A stretch of DNA of 64,000 bases, from contig NZ_AXWQ01000004.1 in the NCBI RefSeq assembly GCF_000482745.1, positions 310,001 through 374,000 on the forward strand, given 5' to 3'. Below the pieces are notes generated by a model, which was not told where the DNA came from, searched no databases, and saw nothing but the letters and a program-made list of their open reading frames with translations. How positions within the stretch are numbered: position 1 is the stretch's first letter; each line of letters begins with the position of its first letter. Shown here one piece after another: positions 27,238 through 35,628 of the stretch. Source of the stretch: Oleidesulfovibrio alaskensis DSM 16109 (lineage in GTDB: Bacteria > Desulfobacterota > Desulfovibrionia > Desulfovibrionales > Desulfovibrionaceae). The translations under genes were made by a program, and so were the position numbers.

Positions 27238-27266
27238 TTGACTTTTAAAAAGAAACCATCTAATAG
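27238..27266 (+). promoter_or_regulatory. Candidate promoter of the sigma-54 regulator with TCTA/TAGA element
   Basis: TTGACT (27238-27243), 17 bases, TAATAG (27261-27266). TCTA-A-TAGA (27259-27267) overlaps the -10 and shares half-sites with the three enhancer-like sites before flp, though with a one-base centre. Confidence 0.4.
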
Positions 27267-27322
27267 AACTGCACGGCGTGTCATGGTATGATCGGAGTGC
27301 AACCCCAACCCCCCCATGCGGC

Positions 27323-28720
27323 ATGAGCGAACACATCCTGCTTATCGAAGATGACAACGCCTTTCAGGAGATGCTTTCCGAGGCGTTACGAAGCCGCGGG
27401 TACGCCGTGAGCTCGGCCTCCAGAGCGGAGGAAGGCATCAGCATGGCGCGTCAGCATGATTTCGATCTTATCCTGACCGATGTCATGCTGCCCGGCATGT
27501 CGGGTGTGGAGGCCATTCCTCAGCTGCGTGAAGCCGCCCCCGGTTCCGATATCATCGTCATGACCGCCTACTCCACCAGAGAACTGGCGCTTGAAGCCAT
27601 CCGTCTGGGAGCCTACGATTTTTTTTCAAAACCATTCAGCCTGAAAGAACTGGACATCGTGGTGCGCAGGGCGCTGGAAAAACGCCGTCTGCAAAAAGAG
27701 GTGACCACTCTGCGCGAAACGCTGCGCCATGACAGCCCGGTACAACGCATCATCGGCGACAGCGCCCCCATGCGCGCCGTAAAAACGCTGGTCGAAAAAG
27801 TAGCCCCGCTCGATTCGACAGTGCTTATCACCGGCGAATCCGGCACCGGCAAAGAACTGGTCTCCGACACCCTGCGCGCGCTTTCCGGCCGGGCAGGAGC
27901 ACCTTTTGTCAAGGTAAACTGCGCCGCCATTCCTGAACATCTGTTTGAAAACGAACTGTTCGGTCACGAGAAAGGTGCCTTTACCGGTGCCACATCTGCA
28001 CAGCCCGGCAAATTTGAACTGGCGCAGGGCGGCACCCTGCTGCTGGACGAAATTGGCGACATGCCCGCAGGCATTCAGCCCAAACTGCTGCGGGCCGTGG
28101 AAGAAAAACAGATCGAACGGCTGGGCGGGCGCAGACCGGTTGCAGTCAACGTACGCATTATCGCCGCCACCAACCAGAACCTGCGTGAACTTGTGGCCCG
28201 CAAAGCGTTTCGCGAAGACCTGTATTACAGGCTGGGCGTAGCCGTAATCATGCTTCCCCCCCTGCGCGACCGCAAAGAAGACATACCCCGGCTGGCGGAG
28301 CATATTCTCCGCAAACTGGGGCTGACGCTGGGCATACCGGTGCACGGCATCACTGCCGCAGCCGTACAGGCGCTTATGAACCACCACTGGCCCGGCAATG
28401 TCCGGCAGCTGGCCAACCTGCTGGAAAGAGCGGCCATCAGCGCACAGGGACGCATTACAGCCCAAGACATAGCCGCTGCACTTGCCGTGCAGAACGGTAC
28501 ATCGACGCAGCCCTGCACCGCACAGTCTCCGCATGACGCCCCCGCGGCAGAAGACTGCCTGCGTATGCCCCTGCGCGAAACCCTGCACCAGATGGAACGC
28601 AACCTGCTGCTGGAAGCGCTGCGCAGGGCGGAAGGCAGCCAGAAAAACGCTGCGGCCCTGCTGGGTCTTACTCCCAAAAACATGTGGGCAAAACTGCAGA
28701 AGCATCAGATACGCATCTGA
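27323..28720 (+). CDS. NtrC-type sigma-54 response regulator, probable Tad pilus activator
   Basis: A 465-residue protein with three domains: a receiver (LIEDDN; phospho-Asp in LILTDVMLPGMSG), an AAA+ domain with Walker A GESGTGKE, the GAFTGA loop that contacts sigma-54, and LLDEIGDMPAG as Walker B, then a Fis-type helix-turn-helix ending NMWAKLQKHQIRI. It activates sigma-54 promoters by ATP hydrolysis from upstream sites. The next gene is flp behind a consensus -24/-12 promoter, so control of the pilus locus is the natural reading. The start is unsure: ATG 27323 has no clear ribosome site and a GTG at 27278 is an in-frame alternative. The cognate kinase is probably the hybrid kinase at 41328. 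Confidence 0.93.
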   Translation: MSEHILLIEDDNAFQEMLSEALRSRGYAVSSASRAEEGISMARQHDFDLILTDVMLPGMSGVEAIPQLREAAPGSDIIVMTAYSTRELALEAIRLGAYDFFSKPFSLKELDIVVRRALEKRRLQKEVTTLRETLRHDSPVQRIIGDSAPMRAVKTLVEKVAPLDSTVLITGESGTGKELVSDTLRALSGRAGAPFVKVNCAAIPEHLFENELFGHEKGAFTGATSAQPGKFELAQGGTLLLDEIGDMPAGIQPKLLRAVEEKQIERLGGRRPVAVNVRIIAATNQNLRELVARKAFREDLYYRLGVAVIMLPPLRDRKEDIPRLAEHILRKLGLTLGIPVHGITAAAVQALMNHHWPGNVRQLANLLERAAISAQGRITAQDIAAALAVQNGTSTQPCTAQSPHDAPAAEDCLRMPLRETLHQMERNLLLEALRRAEGSQKNAAALLGLTPKNMWAKLQKHQIRI

Positions 28721-28733
28721 GTGCCGTCGCGTA

Positions 28734-28748
28734 TCTAATTTTTTTAGA
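28734..28748. promoter_or_regulatory. Enhancer-like site 1 (TCTA-N7-TAGA)
   Basis: TCTA-ATTTTTT-TAGA, an inverted repeat with a seven-base T-rich centre, about 350 bases before the predicted flp transcription start. One of three sites of the same form. Confidence 0.5.
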
Positions 28749-28863
28749 CCCGACGGAACATCTCACCCCGCCGGCAAGCTGCTGTTCATCCATCATTCCC
28801 GACGACATCCCCCGCAGGACATCAGTGCTCCTGCTCTGCGCGTACCCTGTACACGCCTTATCA

Positions 28864-28878
28864 TCTATTTTTTTTAGA
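28864..28878. promoter_or_regulatory. Enhancer-like site 2 (TCTA-N7-TAGA)
   Basis: TCTA-TTTTTTT-TAGA, 130 bases after site 1; an extra half-site TTAGA follows at 28884-28888. Confidence 0.5.
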
Positions 28879-28933
28879 CTCACTTAGACCCCGCGGCACA
28901 AGCCGTCTGCCTGTCTGCGTTCTGCCCCGACGG

Positions 28934-28948
28934 TCTATAAATTTTAGA
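28934..28948. promoter_or_regulatory. Enhancer-like site 3 (TCTA-N7-TAGA)
   Basis: TCTA-TAAATTT-TAGA, 70 bases after site 2 and about 150 bases before the predicted flp start point, a usual distance for NtrC-type activator sites. Confidence 0.5.
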
Positions 28949-29071
28949 TACACACTGCCGCTCCCCCCTTTCTCTTCGCCGGTCATCCGGTGGGGCCGGA
29001 CATCTGCCAACAAACATAATGCTATTTTTTACACATAGTTATTGAAAAAAAACAAACCGCGCGGCGCGGCT

Positions 29072-29086
29072 TGGCACGGTGGTTGC
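29072..29086 (+). promoter_or_regulatory. Sigma-54 promoter of flp
   Basis: TGGCACGGTGGTTGC matches the -24/-12 consensus, with GG at 29073-29074 and GC at 29085-29086 exactly ten bases apart. Transcription should start near 29098, 54 bases before the pilin ATG. Confidence 0.88.
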
Positions 29087-29151
29087 CTATAGGAATGCAC
29101 AACCGCGGCTTGTCCGCAGCAAACGCTTTTCCGCAAAAAGGAGAAAGAACC

Positions 29152-29328
29152 ATGAAAAAGACCATCATGAACCTGCTCAAGGGTGAAGAAGGCGCCACCG
29201 CTCTGGAATACGGACTTATCGCAGCCCTCATTGCCGCTGTCATCGTGGCAGCCGTCACCGCGCTGGGTACCAAGGTGAGCGACACCTTCACCTACATCGA
29301 CTCCAAGATGCCCACCCCCGGTACCTAA
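29152..29328 (+). CDS. flp: Flp-type type IVb pilin
   Basis: A 58-residue prepilin with a short basic leader, a cleavage site after Gly 14 (GEEG-ATALEY, with Glu at +5 and Tyr at +6 of the mature protein) and a hydrophobic helix LIAALIAAVIVAAVTAL. The mature pilin would be about 44 residues and forms the Tad adhesion pilus. AAGGAG precedes the ATG. It is the first gene of the locus and is followed by a hairpin terminator, which would keep pilin mRNA far above that of the assembly genes. Confidence 0.95.
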   Translation: MKKTIMNLLKGEEGATALEYGLIAALIAAVIVAAVTALGTKVSDTFTYIDSKMPTPGT

Positions 29329-29473
29329 CAGGGACACAGCAGAATCATCCGCCGACAGACCCTTCAGAGACGGAGCCGGCCTGCAGCCCCCGCTTACCGA
29401 CAGGCCGTCCTGCAGTATCCGCAACCTGCTCCGCTTATCCGTCCGGCACGGAAGGGATTATCCGCAGACAGCA

Positions 29474-29504
29474 AAAAGGGCCGGAGCGCATCTCCGGCCC
29501 TTTT
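29474..29504 (+). terminator. Attenuator-like terminator between flp and tadV
   Basis: A perfect 13-bp stem AAAAGGGCCGGAG/CTCCGGCCCTTTT with loop CGCAT, followed by only AG. Downstream tad genes lack another visible promoter, so partial read-through is expected. Confidence 0.8.
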
Positions 29505-29528
29505 AGCCACAAAACAGAGGAACACACC

Positions 29529-30086
29529 ATGCAGACCGTCATGCCCATCCTGCTTGTCAGCATTCTGATGACAGCCGTCGTCACCGACATACGGGCCATG
29601 CGCATTCCCAACTGGCTCACTTTTCCGGCCATGTTCGCCGGACTGGCGGGGCACGGTGCCGCCGGCGGCGCTGACGGGCTGCTTTTTTCCCTTGCCGGAC
29701 TGGGACTGGGCGCAGCTCTGATGCTGCTGCCTTTTCTGGCGGGTGTGATGGGCGCGGGCGATGTGAAGCTGATGGGTGCGGCAGGTGCCTTTCTGGGAGC
29801 GCAGGGAGTGTTCGGTGCATTCATATGGACCAGCTTTGCCGGCGGCGCCTACGCTCTGGGCGTTCTGCTGTTTCACCTGCCTCAGCTCCGGGCCGTGGGC
29901 CGCGCGCTGCACACATCATTTACCACCATGCTGGTTACCGGCGAGATGACCTACACCCCCGCAACAGGCGGAAAGGCACTGCCCCGACTGTGCTACGGCG
30001 TGGCCATAGCAGCCGGTACCGTGACCTCCATGTACTTTTCAGGCGCATTGGATGCTGTCTTTTCCGGCATCATGGCAATCCGCTGA
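29529..30086 (+). CDS. tadV: Prepilin peptidase TadV/CpaA
   Basis: A 185-residue inner-membrane aspartyl protease (A24 family) with about six hydrophobic segments. The two catalytic Asp residues are visible at TDIRAMRIPN (Asp 20) and GAGDVKLMG (Asp 78). It removes the Flp leader and probably those of the TadE/F pseudopilins. A purine-rich AGAGGAA lies upstream of the ATG. Confidence 0.93.
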   Translation: MQTVMPILLVSILMTAVVTDIRAMRIPNWLTFPAMFAGLAGHGAAGGADGLLFSLAGLGLGAALMLLPFLAGVMGAGDVKLMGAAGAFLGAQGVFGAFIWTSFAGGAYALGVLLFHLPQLRAVGRALHTSFTTMLVTGEMTYTPATGGKALPRLCYGVAIAAGTVTSMYFSGALDAVFSGIMAIR

Positions 30087-30098
30087 CGGAGAACCGGC

Positions 30099-30917
30099 AT
30101 GAAAAAATCATCACTCATCCAGATTGCTGTAGCGCTGGTGCTGGCACTTGGGGCCGGAGCACTCGTCTTCCGCATGATGCAGGCCCCCGCCCGCACGGCA
30201 CAGCCCCCCAAAGTCGCCAGCGTCATGCTGGCCGTGGCGGCAGCTGATATGACCAAAGGCACAAGAATACGTGCCGAACAGATCACCATGGCCGAATTTC
30301 TGCTGCAGACCGCCCCCGCGGGGGCCTTTTCCTCCGCAGATGAGCTTACGGGCAGAGTGCTCGCTTCCGCCGTGACAGCCGGCGAACCCATCACTCCCGC
30401 GCGGCTGGTGGAAGACACCGTCCGTTACGGCGGCGTCAGCACCATGATCAGCCCCGGCAAACGGGCGGTGGCGGTAAAGGGCAACAATGTTCTGGGTATG
30501 GCCGGATTCATCCGCCCCGGAAACCATGTGGACGTACTGGTGACCATAGATGACAACAGGCGCCCCCAAGACAAGGCCGTGACCAAAACCGTACTGGAGA
30601 ACATCCGCGTACTGGCCACCGGCACCGAACTGGAACAGCAGGGCGACGACACCGCCACATCACCGGTGGACATCTATACGCTGGAAATGCTGCCCCGCGA
30701 GGTGGAAGTGCTCTCTCTGGCTGCTTCCCGCGGAGAGGTACACTTTTCCCTGCGCAATCCGGCAGATACTGATTCCGTCAAAACAGCCGGTACGGACGTC
30801 CCCCATGCGCTTTCCATGCTGCGTCCTGCAGCCGCGCCCGCCAGCAAAGCGCGTGCCGCCGCTTCTGTGGAAGTCATCAGCGGAACACAGCGCTCAACAC
30901 TGAGGTTCAGGCAATGA
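30099..30917 (+). CDS. cpaB: Tad pilus assembly protein CpaB/RcpC
   Basis: A 272-residue protein with one N-terminal membrane anchor, a SAF domain (AAADMTKGTRIRAEQIT...LTGRVLASAVTAGEPITPARL) and the FIRPGNHVDVLVTI segment of RcpC/CpaB. It acts in the periplasm with the secretin. Its last bases overlap the secretin gene by four. Confidence 0.92.
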   Translation: MKKSSLIQIAVALVLALGAGALVFRMMQAPARTAQPPKVASVMLAVAAADMTKGTRIRAEQITMAEFLLQTAPAGAFSSADELTGRVLASAVTAGEPITPARLVEDTVRYGGVSTMISPGKRAVAVKGNNVLGMAGFIRPGNHVDVLVTIDDNRRPQDKAVTKTVLENIRVLATGTELEQQGDDTATSPVDIYTLEMLPREVEVLSLAASRGEVHFSLRNPADTDSVKTAGTDVPHALSMLRPAAAPASKARAAASVEVISGTQRSTLRFRQ

Positions 30918-32362
30918 CTGCTTTCAACAAAGCCACAACGCTTCTGGTATGTTTCCGCCATTTTCCGGTACTGGCTGCGGTGCTGCTGAGCGCCGTATGC
31001 GCGCAGGCGGCCATAGTGCCCGCCGCAGTGCAGCTGGCCGCCGGCAAATCGGTCGTTCTTGAAACCGCATCCCCTGTCCGGAGGGTTTCAGTGGCTGCGC
31101 CGGAGGTGGCACAAGTACTGGTGCTCTCTCCCACACAGGTCTACGTAACCGGCGTAAAGCCGGGCGGCACCACACTCACGCTGTGGAACGCTGCCGGTGC
31201 GGTGTCCCATGTATTCGATATTCAGGTTTCACCGGATATCGCCCGCCTGAAGGAAATGCTGCACAAGCTGCTGCCGTCGGAAAAAGACATAATGGTCATG
31301 ACGGTAGGTGAATCCATAACTCTGGCAGGCACGGTAAGCAGCCCCGCGCATATTGCCACAGCCATGGACATGGCCCGTATGTACGCCCCCGACAAAGTGA
31401 CCAACCTCATGAAAGTCGGCGGAATGCATCAGATAATGCTTGAAGTGAAAGTCGCTGAAATGCGCCGCTCCGTCATGCAGCGTCTGGGCATTGATCTGGC
31501 TGCCGCGTGGGGCAACAGTTTTGCCTTTACCATGCTCAACCAGCTGTTCACACTTGACAATCAGGACGGAACCATAGGTGTGGGCCGCACCGCCGCTGTG
31601 CTGAGCCCTAACAATACCGGCGTGTTTCAGGCACCTGTAGGCGGCATGACACTGACCGGCTTTCTGGATGTGCTCAAGGAAAACGGCCTTGTAAAAGTAC
31701 TGGCCGAGCCCACGCTGGTCTGCCGGAGCGGTGAGCATGCCAGTTTTCTTGCCGGCGGCGAGATACCCATACCTGTACCGCAGGGGCTGGGCACCGTGGC
31801 CATCGAATTCAAAGAATACGGCGTAACGCTGGATTTCACGCCCACGGTACTTTCGCCGCGCCAGATAAGCCTCAAGGTTGAGCCGGAAGTCTCCGAGCTT
31901 GATTATGCCAACGTCATCCAGATCAACGGTTTCTCCATTCCCGGCATCAGCAGCAGGCGGGCCTCCACCACGGTGGAGCTGGGCGACGGTCAGAGCTTTG
32001 CCATTGCCGGTCTGCTGCGCGATGAAGTCCGCGAAACCATAAAAAAATACCCCGGACTGGGCGACATTCCCGTACTGGGAACCCTGTTCCGTTCTTCCAG
32101 CTGGCAGAAAAATGAAACCGAGCTCGTGATCATCATAACCCCGCGGCTGGCCAAACCGCTGGATATGACCGCACAGACCCTGCCCACAGACGGCTTTCGC
32201 GAACCCACGGAATATGAATTTTTCATTCAGGGAAAAATGGAAGGCGATGCTCCTGCCGCGGCCCCTGCCGCCATGCGGGGCTCCGGCGATGTTCAGTCCT
32301 CAGACGGCAATCCGCCGTCCGGCATGGAAGGCGAGTTCGGCCACGTGCTCAGACTGCGGTAA
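30914..32362 (+). CDS. cpaC: Tad secretin CpaC/RcpA
   Basis: A 482-residue outer-membrane secretin. A signal peptide ends AQA, then a pilus-formation N-terminal domain (VLSPTQVYVTGVKPGGTTLTLW), a BON-like segment, and the secretin domain with VKVLAEPTLVCRSGEHASFLAGGEIPIPVPQG and ELVIIITPRLAKPL. It forms the pore through which the Flp fibre leaves the cell. Confidence 0.93.
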   Translation: MTAFNKATTLLVCFRHFPVLAAVLLSAVCAQAAIVPAAVQLAAGKSVVLETASPVRRVSVAAPEVAQVLVLSPTQVYVTGVKPGGTTLTLWNAAGAVSHVFDIQVSPDIARLKEMLHKLLPSEKDIMVMTVGESITLAGTVSSPAHIATAMDMARMYAPDKVTNLMKVGGMHQIMLEVKVAEMRRSVMQRLGIDLAAAWGNSFAFTMLNQLFTLDNQDGTIGVGRTAAVLSPNNTGVFQAPVGGMTLTGFLDVLKENGLVKVLAEPTLVCRSGEHASFLAGGEIPIPVPQGLGTVAIEFKEYGVTLDFTPTVLSPRQISLKVEPEVSELDYANVIQINGFSIPGISSRRASTTVELGDGQSFAIAGLLRDEVRETIKKYPGLGDIPVLGTLFRSSSWQKNETELVIIITPRLAKPLDMTAQTLPTDGFREPTEYEFFIQGKMEGDAPAAAPAAMRGSGDVQSSDGNPPSGMEGEFGHVLRLR

Positions 32363-32377
32363 CTGCGGAGAAACAAC

Positions 32378-32665
32378 ATGAGCAGATACATCATTGCCAC
32401 CTTAATACTGGCAGCGCTGGCCGGATGCACCAATGCAGGCGCCCCGGGCACGCAGCGGCCCATACCCGAGTGGGTGCAACAGACCGGTTCTTCATTCCGC
32501 CAGCAGCAGCAGGCACAGCGGGCCTGCCCCGCGCCGGAAACAGGCTATGCACCGGCCGCCATGGACGGCGTGCTGGCAGAAGAAACCATCGGCCTGTACC
32601 GCACCCCCGAACAGCCCGCGCAAAAGGCGTCCGGCATCAACCTTAATCTGAACGGTCCCAAATAG
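32378..32665 (+). CDS. Small lipoprotein of the tad locus
   Basis: A 95-residue protein with a lipoprotein signal (LAALAGC, lipidated Cys 16). The mature part is Gln- and Pro-rich and ends SGINLNLNGPK. Its position after the secretin suggests a pilotin-like or CpaD/RcpB-like accessory role, but I see no sequence match to those families. Confidence 0.8.
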   Translation: MSRYIIATLILAALAGCTNAGAPGTQRPIPEWVQQTGSSFRQQQQAQRACPAPETGYAPAAMDGVLAEETIGLYRTPEQPAQKASGINLNLNGPK

Positions 32666-32677
32666 CCGGAGGAAATC

Positions 32678-33919
32678 ATGGCTTCCACCTATCCGGTCTG
32701 TCTGCTGACCAGAAACCTGCATACCGAAGAAGAGCTTTCGCGCCTCATTGCGCACCAGAAGCACTTTCATCTTGCCACTCCGGGCGTATCCGAAGACATG
32801 GGGCTGGTCATAGTGGAACTGGGCGGCACCCCGCAGGATGACTTTGACGCCATTGTGGCGCTGGCGGCCGACCCGCGTGTGGGCGAAGTGTTCATCACCG
32901 CTCCGCGCAAAGACCCCGATGTCATCATCCGCGCCATGCGCGCCGGTGTCACCGGCTTTCTGGAACAACCTTTCAGCAGCGACAACATTGCCGCGGCGCT
33001 GGAAGGATACGCCGCGCGCATGCGTGAAACCGAAACCGCACCGCAGCCTGCTGTACAGCGTCAGGGACGCATCATCCATGTGCTGGGCGCAAAAAGCGGC
33101 AGCGGTGCCACGACGGTTACGGTCAATCTGGGCGTGAACAGCGCGCGGAACGGCCGCAGCACCGCGGTGATGGATATGCGCCTGCCGCAGGGCGAGGTTC
33201 CGCTTTTTCTGGACATGCAATACGCGCGCACATGGGCAGATGCGGCGCGTGAACTGCACAGACTGGATCATATGTATCTGCAGAGTCTTATGGAACGGCA
33301 CGAAAGCGGGCTGGAAATACTGGCCGCGCCGGATGAAAACGATGCGCCCGAAACACTGAGCGAGCGCAGCGTAAGAAGTATTCTGCGCCTGCTGCGCACC
33401 CGCCATGACGCCGTGCTTATCGACGGCGGTCCGTATGCCGATGAACTGGCTCTCGTATCCATGCACGAAGCGGACGAGGTGCTTCTGGTTTCAGAACTGT
33501 CACTGCCGGCGCTGGCCGGAGCCCGCAGGCTGCTCAACAGCATTGCACAGACGGCTCCGGATCTGGACGGTAAAATCCGTCTGGTCATCAACAGGCATGC
33601 CGCAGGAAGCGGACTGTCGCAGGAAGAAGCCGAAACCCTGCTGGAACGCAAAGCCTGCTGCCTTATTGAAAATGACTACGAAGCGGCCGTCTCCGCGGTC
33701 AATCAGGGTGTGGCCCTGTGCGATGCGCACCCGCGTTCGCCCGCGGCAAAATCGCTGACCGCACTGGCAGACATACTCATGCCTCAGGCCTCTCCGGCTG
33801 ATACCGGTTCCATGCGCCCCAGAAGCCTGCTGGCCAGATTCATGCCGCGTCGTCCTTCCCGCGTGCGGACAACACAGGACGCGCCTTTGTCCGGCAACCT
33901 TCAGACCGCGGAGAGCTGA
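32678..33919 (+). CDS. tadZ: Tad localisation ATPase TadZ/CpaE
   Basis: The 413-residue protein has an N-terminal atypical receiver domain (to about residue 115, lacking a phospho-Asp in ELGGTPQDD) and a MinD/ParA-like domain. The deviant Walker A reads GAKSGSGATTVTVNLG: the first signature Lys is kept, but the second is Ala, as in several TadZ proteins. It probably marks the pole or site where the Tad machine assembles. The gene ends three bases before tadA. Confidence 0.9.
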   Translation: MASTYPVCLLTRNLHTEEELSRLIAHQKHFHLATPGVSEDMGLVIVELGGTPQDDFDAIVALAADPRVGEVFITAPRKDPDVIIRAMRAGVTGFLEQPFSSDNIAAALEGYAARMRETETAPQPAVQRQGRIIHVLGAKSGSGATTVTVNLGVNSARNGRSTAVMDMRLPQGEVPLFLDMQYARTWADAARELHRLDHMYLQSLMERHESGLEILAAPDENDAPETLSERSVRSILRLLRTRHDAVLIDGGPYADELALVSMHEADEVLLVSELSLPALAGARRLLNSIAQTAPDLDGKIRLVINRHAAGSGLSQEEAETLLERKACCLIENDYEAAVSAVNQGVALCDAHPRSPAAKSLTALADILMPQASPADTGSMRPRSLLARFMPRRPSRVRTTQDAPLSGNLQTAES

Positions 33920-33921
33920 CC

Positions 33922-35604
33922 ATGAAACTGGCAGAACGACTCATGCGCTCCACCCGGCGCACGCCGGCGCCTTTGTCCGGAGTCCCCGTCCGCAGCGAAG
34001 ACGACGCGCTGGAACAGGCTTTCCGCCGCAGTCCGCAACCTGCCACGCCCCGGACACCGCATACGGATTCCGCTCACGCTGAAACAACCGGAACGGTCTC
34101 TGCGCCCGCCGGAACGCATCCGCCGGACATGCGGCACGCATCCGCACCGGCACATGCACGACAGCCGGCGGCACCGGCAGAGCACACCGGAGCTTTGCAG
34201 TCTCCGCCGGACGCAGACGTACCGGCTCCCGCCTCTTCCGGTGCTGCACGTACTGCCATGCGCCAGCAGGCTTTCCGGCCTGCACGGTCCGGCAACAGCA
34301 CTGTGTCCTGCGCCGCCCCGCAGGAAGAAGACTATTACGAAGCCAAAGCCCGTGTGCATGCCCGCGTGCTGGAGCTTATGGACATCAGTGCGGCCGAACA
34401 CCTCAATCCGGAGGTACTGGGTACTGAAATCCGCCGGCTGGTGGAAAAGGTACTGCATGAAGAATACCGGCAAATTCCGCTCAACAGTCAGGAGCGCCGA
34501 CGCGTAGCCGAGGAAATACAGCATGAAATACTGGGCCTCGGCCCGCTGGAGCCTCTGCTGGCCGACCCTTCTGTTTCGGATATTCTGGTGAACAATTACC
34601 GGCAGGTATATGTGGAGCGCGGGGGCAAGCTGCACAAGGCGGGTGTACGTTTTCACGATGACGAACATCTGCGGCAGATCATCGACCGCATTGTTTCACG
34701 CATCGGGCGGCGCGTGGACGAATCATCGCCCATGGTGGACGCCCGTCTTGCTGACGGCTCACGAGTCAACGCCATAATCCCCCCGCTGGCGCTGGACGGC
34801 CCCAGCCTCTCCATACGCCGTTTTTCCAAGGACCCGCTGGAACTGGACGACCTGATACGCTTCAAGGCACTGACCCCGGAAATGGGCGAAGTGCTGCGCG
34901 GTATAGTTAAAGCCCGGCTGAACATCATTGTCTCCGGCGGCACCGGATCGGGCAAAACAACCATGCTCAACTGCCTGTCGCGCTTTGTGCCCCACGACGA
35001 ACGCATTGTGACCATTGAAGACGCTGCGGAACTGCAGCTGAAACAGGAGCACGTGGTCAGGCTGGAAACAAGACCGGCAAACATAGAAGGCCACGGCGAA
35101 ATAACGGCCCGTGATCTGGTGAAAAACTGCCTGCGGATGCGTCCGGACAGAATCATCGTGGGCGAAGTGCGTTCCGCCGAAGTGCTGGACATGCTGCAGG
35201 CCATGAACACCGGTCATGACGGTTCACTGACCACAATCCACGCCAACAGCCCGCGTGACTGCCTGATGCGTCTTGAAACCATGGTGGCCATGTCGGGGCT
35301 GAACATCAGCACGCTGTCCCTTAAACGCTATATCACTTCCGCCGTTGACGTCATTGTGCAGGTTTCGCGGCTTTCCGACGGTTCGCGCAAACTGACCAGT
35401 CTGACAGAAATAACCGGTATGGAAGGAGAGGCCGTGACCATGCAGGAAATATTCTCCTTCCGGCAGACCGGGGTGGGGCAGGACGGCAAGGTCACAGGCA
35501 GCTTTGCCGGTGCCGGTATCAGACCAAGATTCGCCTCGCGGCTTGCCGCGGCGGGCATTCCGCTGGACGGAACCCTGTTTGAAAAAGGCATGGAACAGGC
35601 GTGA
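33922..35604 (+). CDS. tadA: Tad secretion ATPase TadA/CpaF
   Basis: A 560-residue PilT/GspE-family ATPase that powers Flp assembly. The catalytic domain has RVDESSPMVDARLADGSRVN, Walker A SGGTGSGKTT near residues 338-347, the Asp box TIEDAAELQ, and Walker B-like IIVGEVRSAE with the TGHDGSLTTIHANS His box. The first 130 residues are a Pro/Ala/His-rich low-complexity extension not seen in typical CpaF proteins of about 450 residues. Confidence 0.94.
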   Translation: MKLAERLMRSTRRTPAPLSGVPVRSEDDALEQAFRRSPQPATPRTPHTDSAHAETTGTVSAPAGTHPPDMRHASAPAHARQPAAPAEHTGALQSPPDADVPAPASSGAARTAMRQQAFRPARSGNSTVSCAAPQEEDYYEAKARVHARVLELMDISAAEHLNPEVLGTEIRRLVEKVLHEEYRQIPLNSQERRRVAEEIQHEILGLGPLEPLLADPSVSDILVNNYRQVYVERGGKLHKAGVRFHDDEHLRQIIDRIVSRIGRRVDESSPMVDARLADGSRVNAIIPPLALDGPSLSIRRFSKDPLELDDLIRFKALTPEMGEVLRGIVKARLNIIVSGGTGSGKTTMLNCLSRFVPHDERIVTIEDAAELQLKQEHVVRLETRPANIEGHGEITARDLVKNCLRMRPDRIIVGEVRSAEVLDMLQAMNTGHDGSLTTIHANSPRDCLMRLETMVAMSGLNISTLSLKRYITSAVDVIVQVSRLSDGSRKLTSLTEITGMEGEAVTMQEIFSFRQTGVGQDGKVTGSFAGAGIRPRFASRLAAAGIPLDGTLFEKGMEQA

Positions 35605-35628
35605 CACCGCCTGAACAGGAGAAACCGC

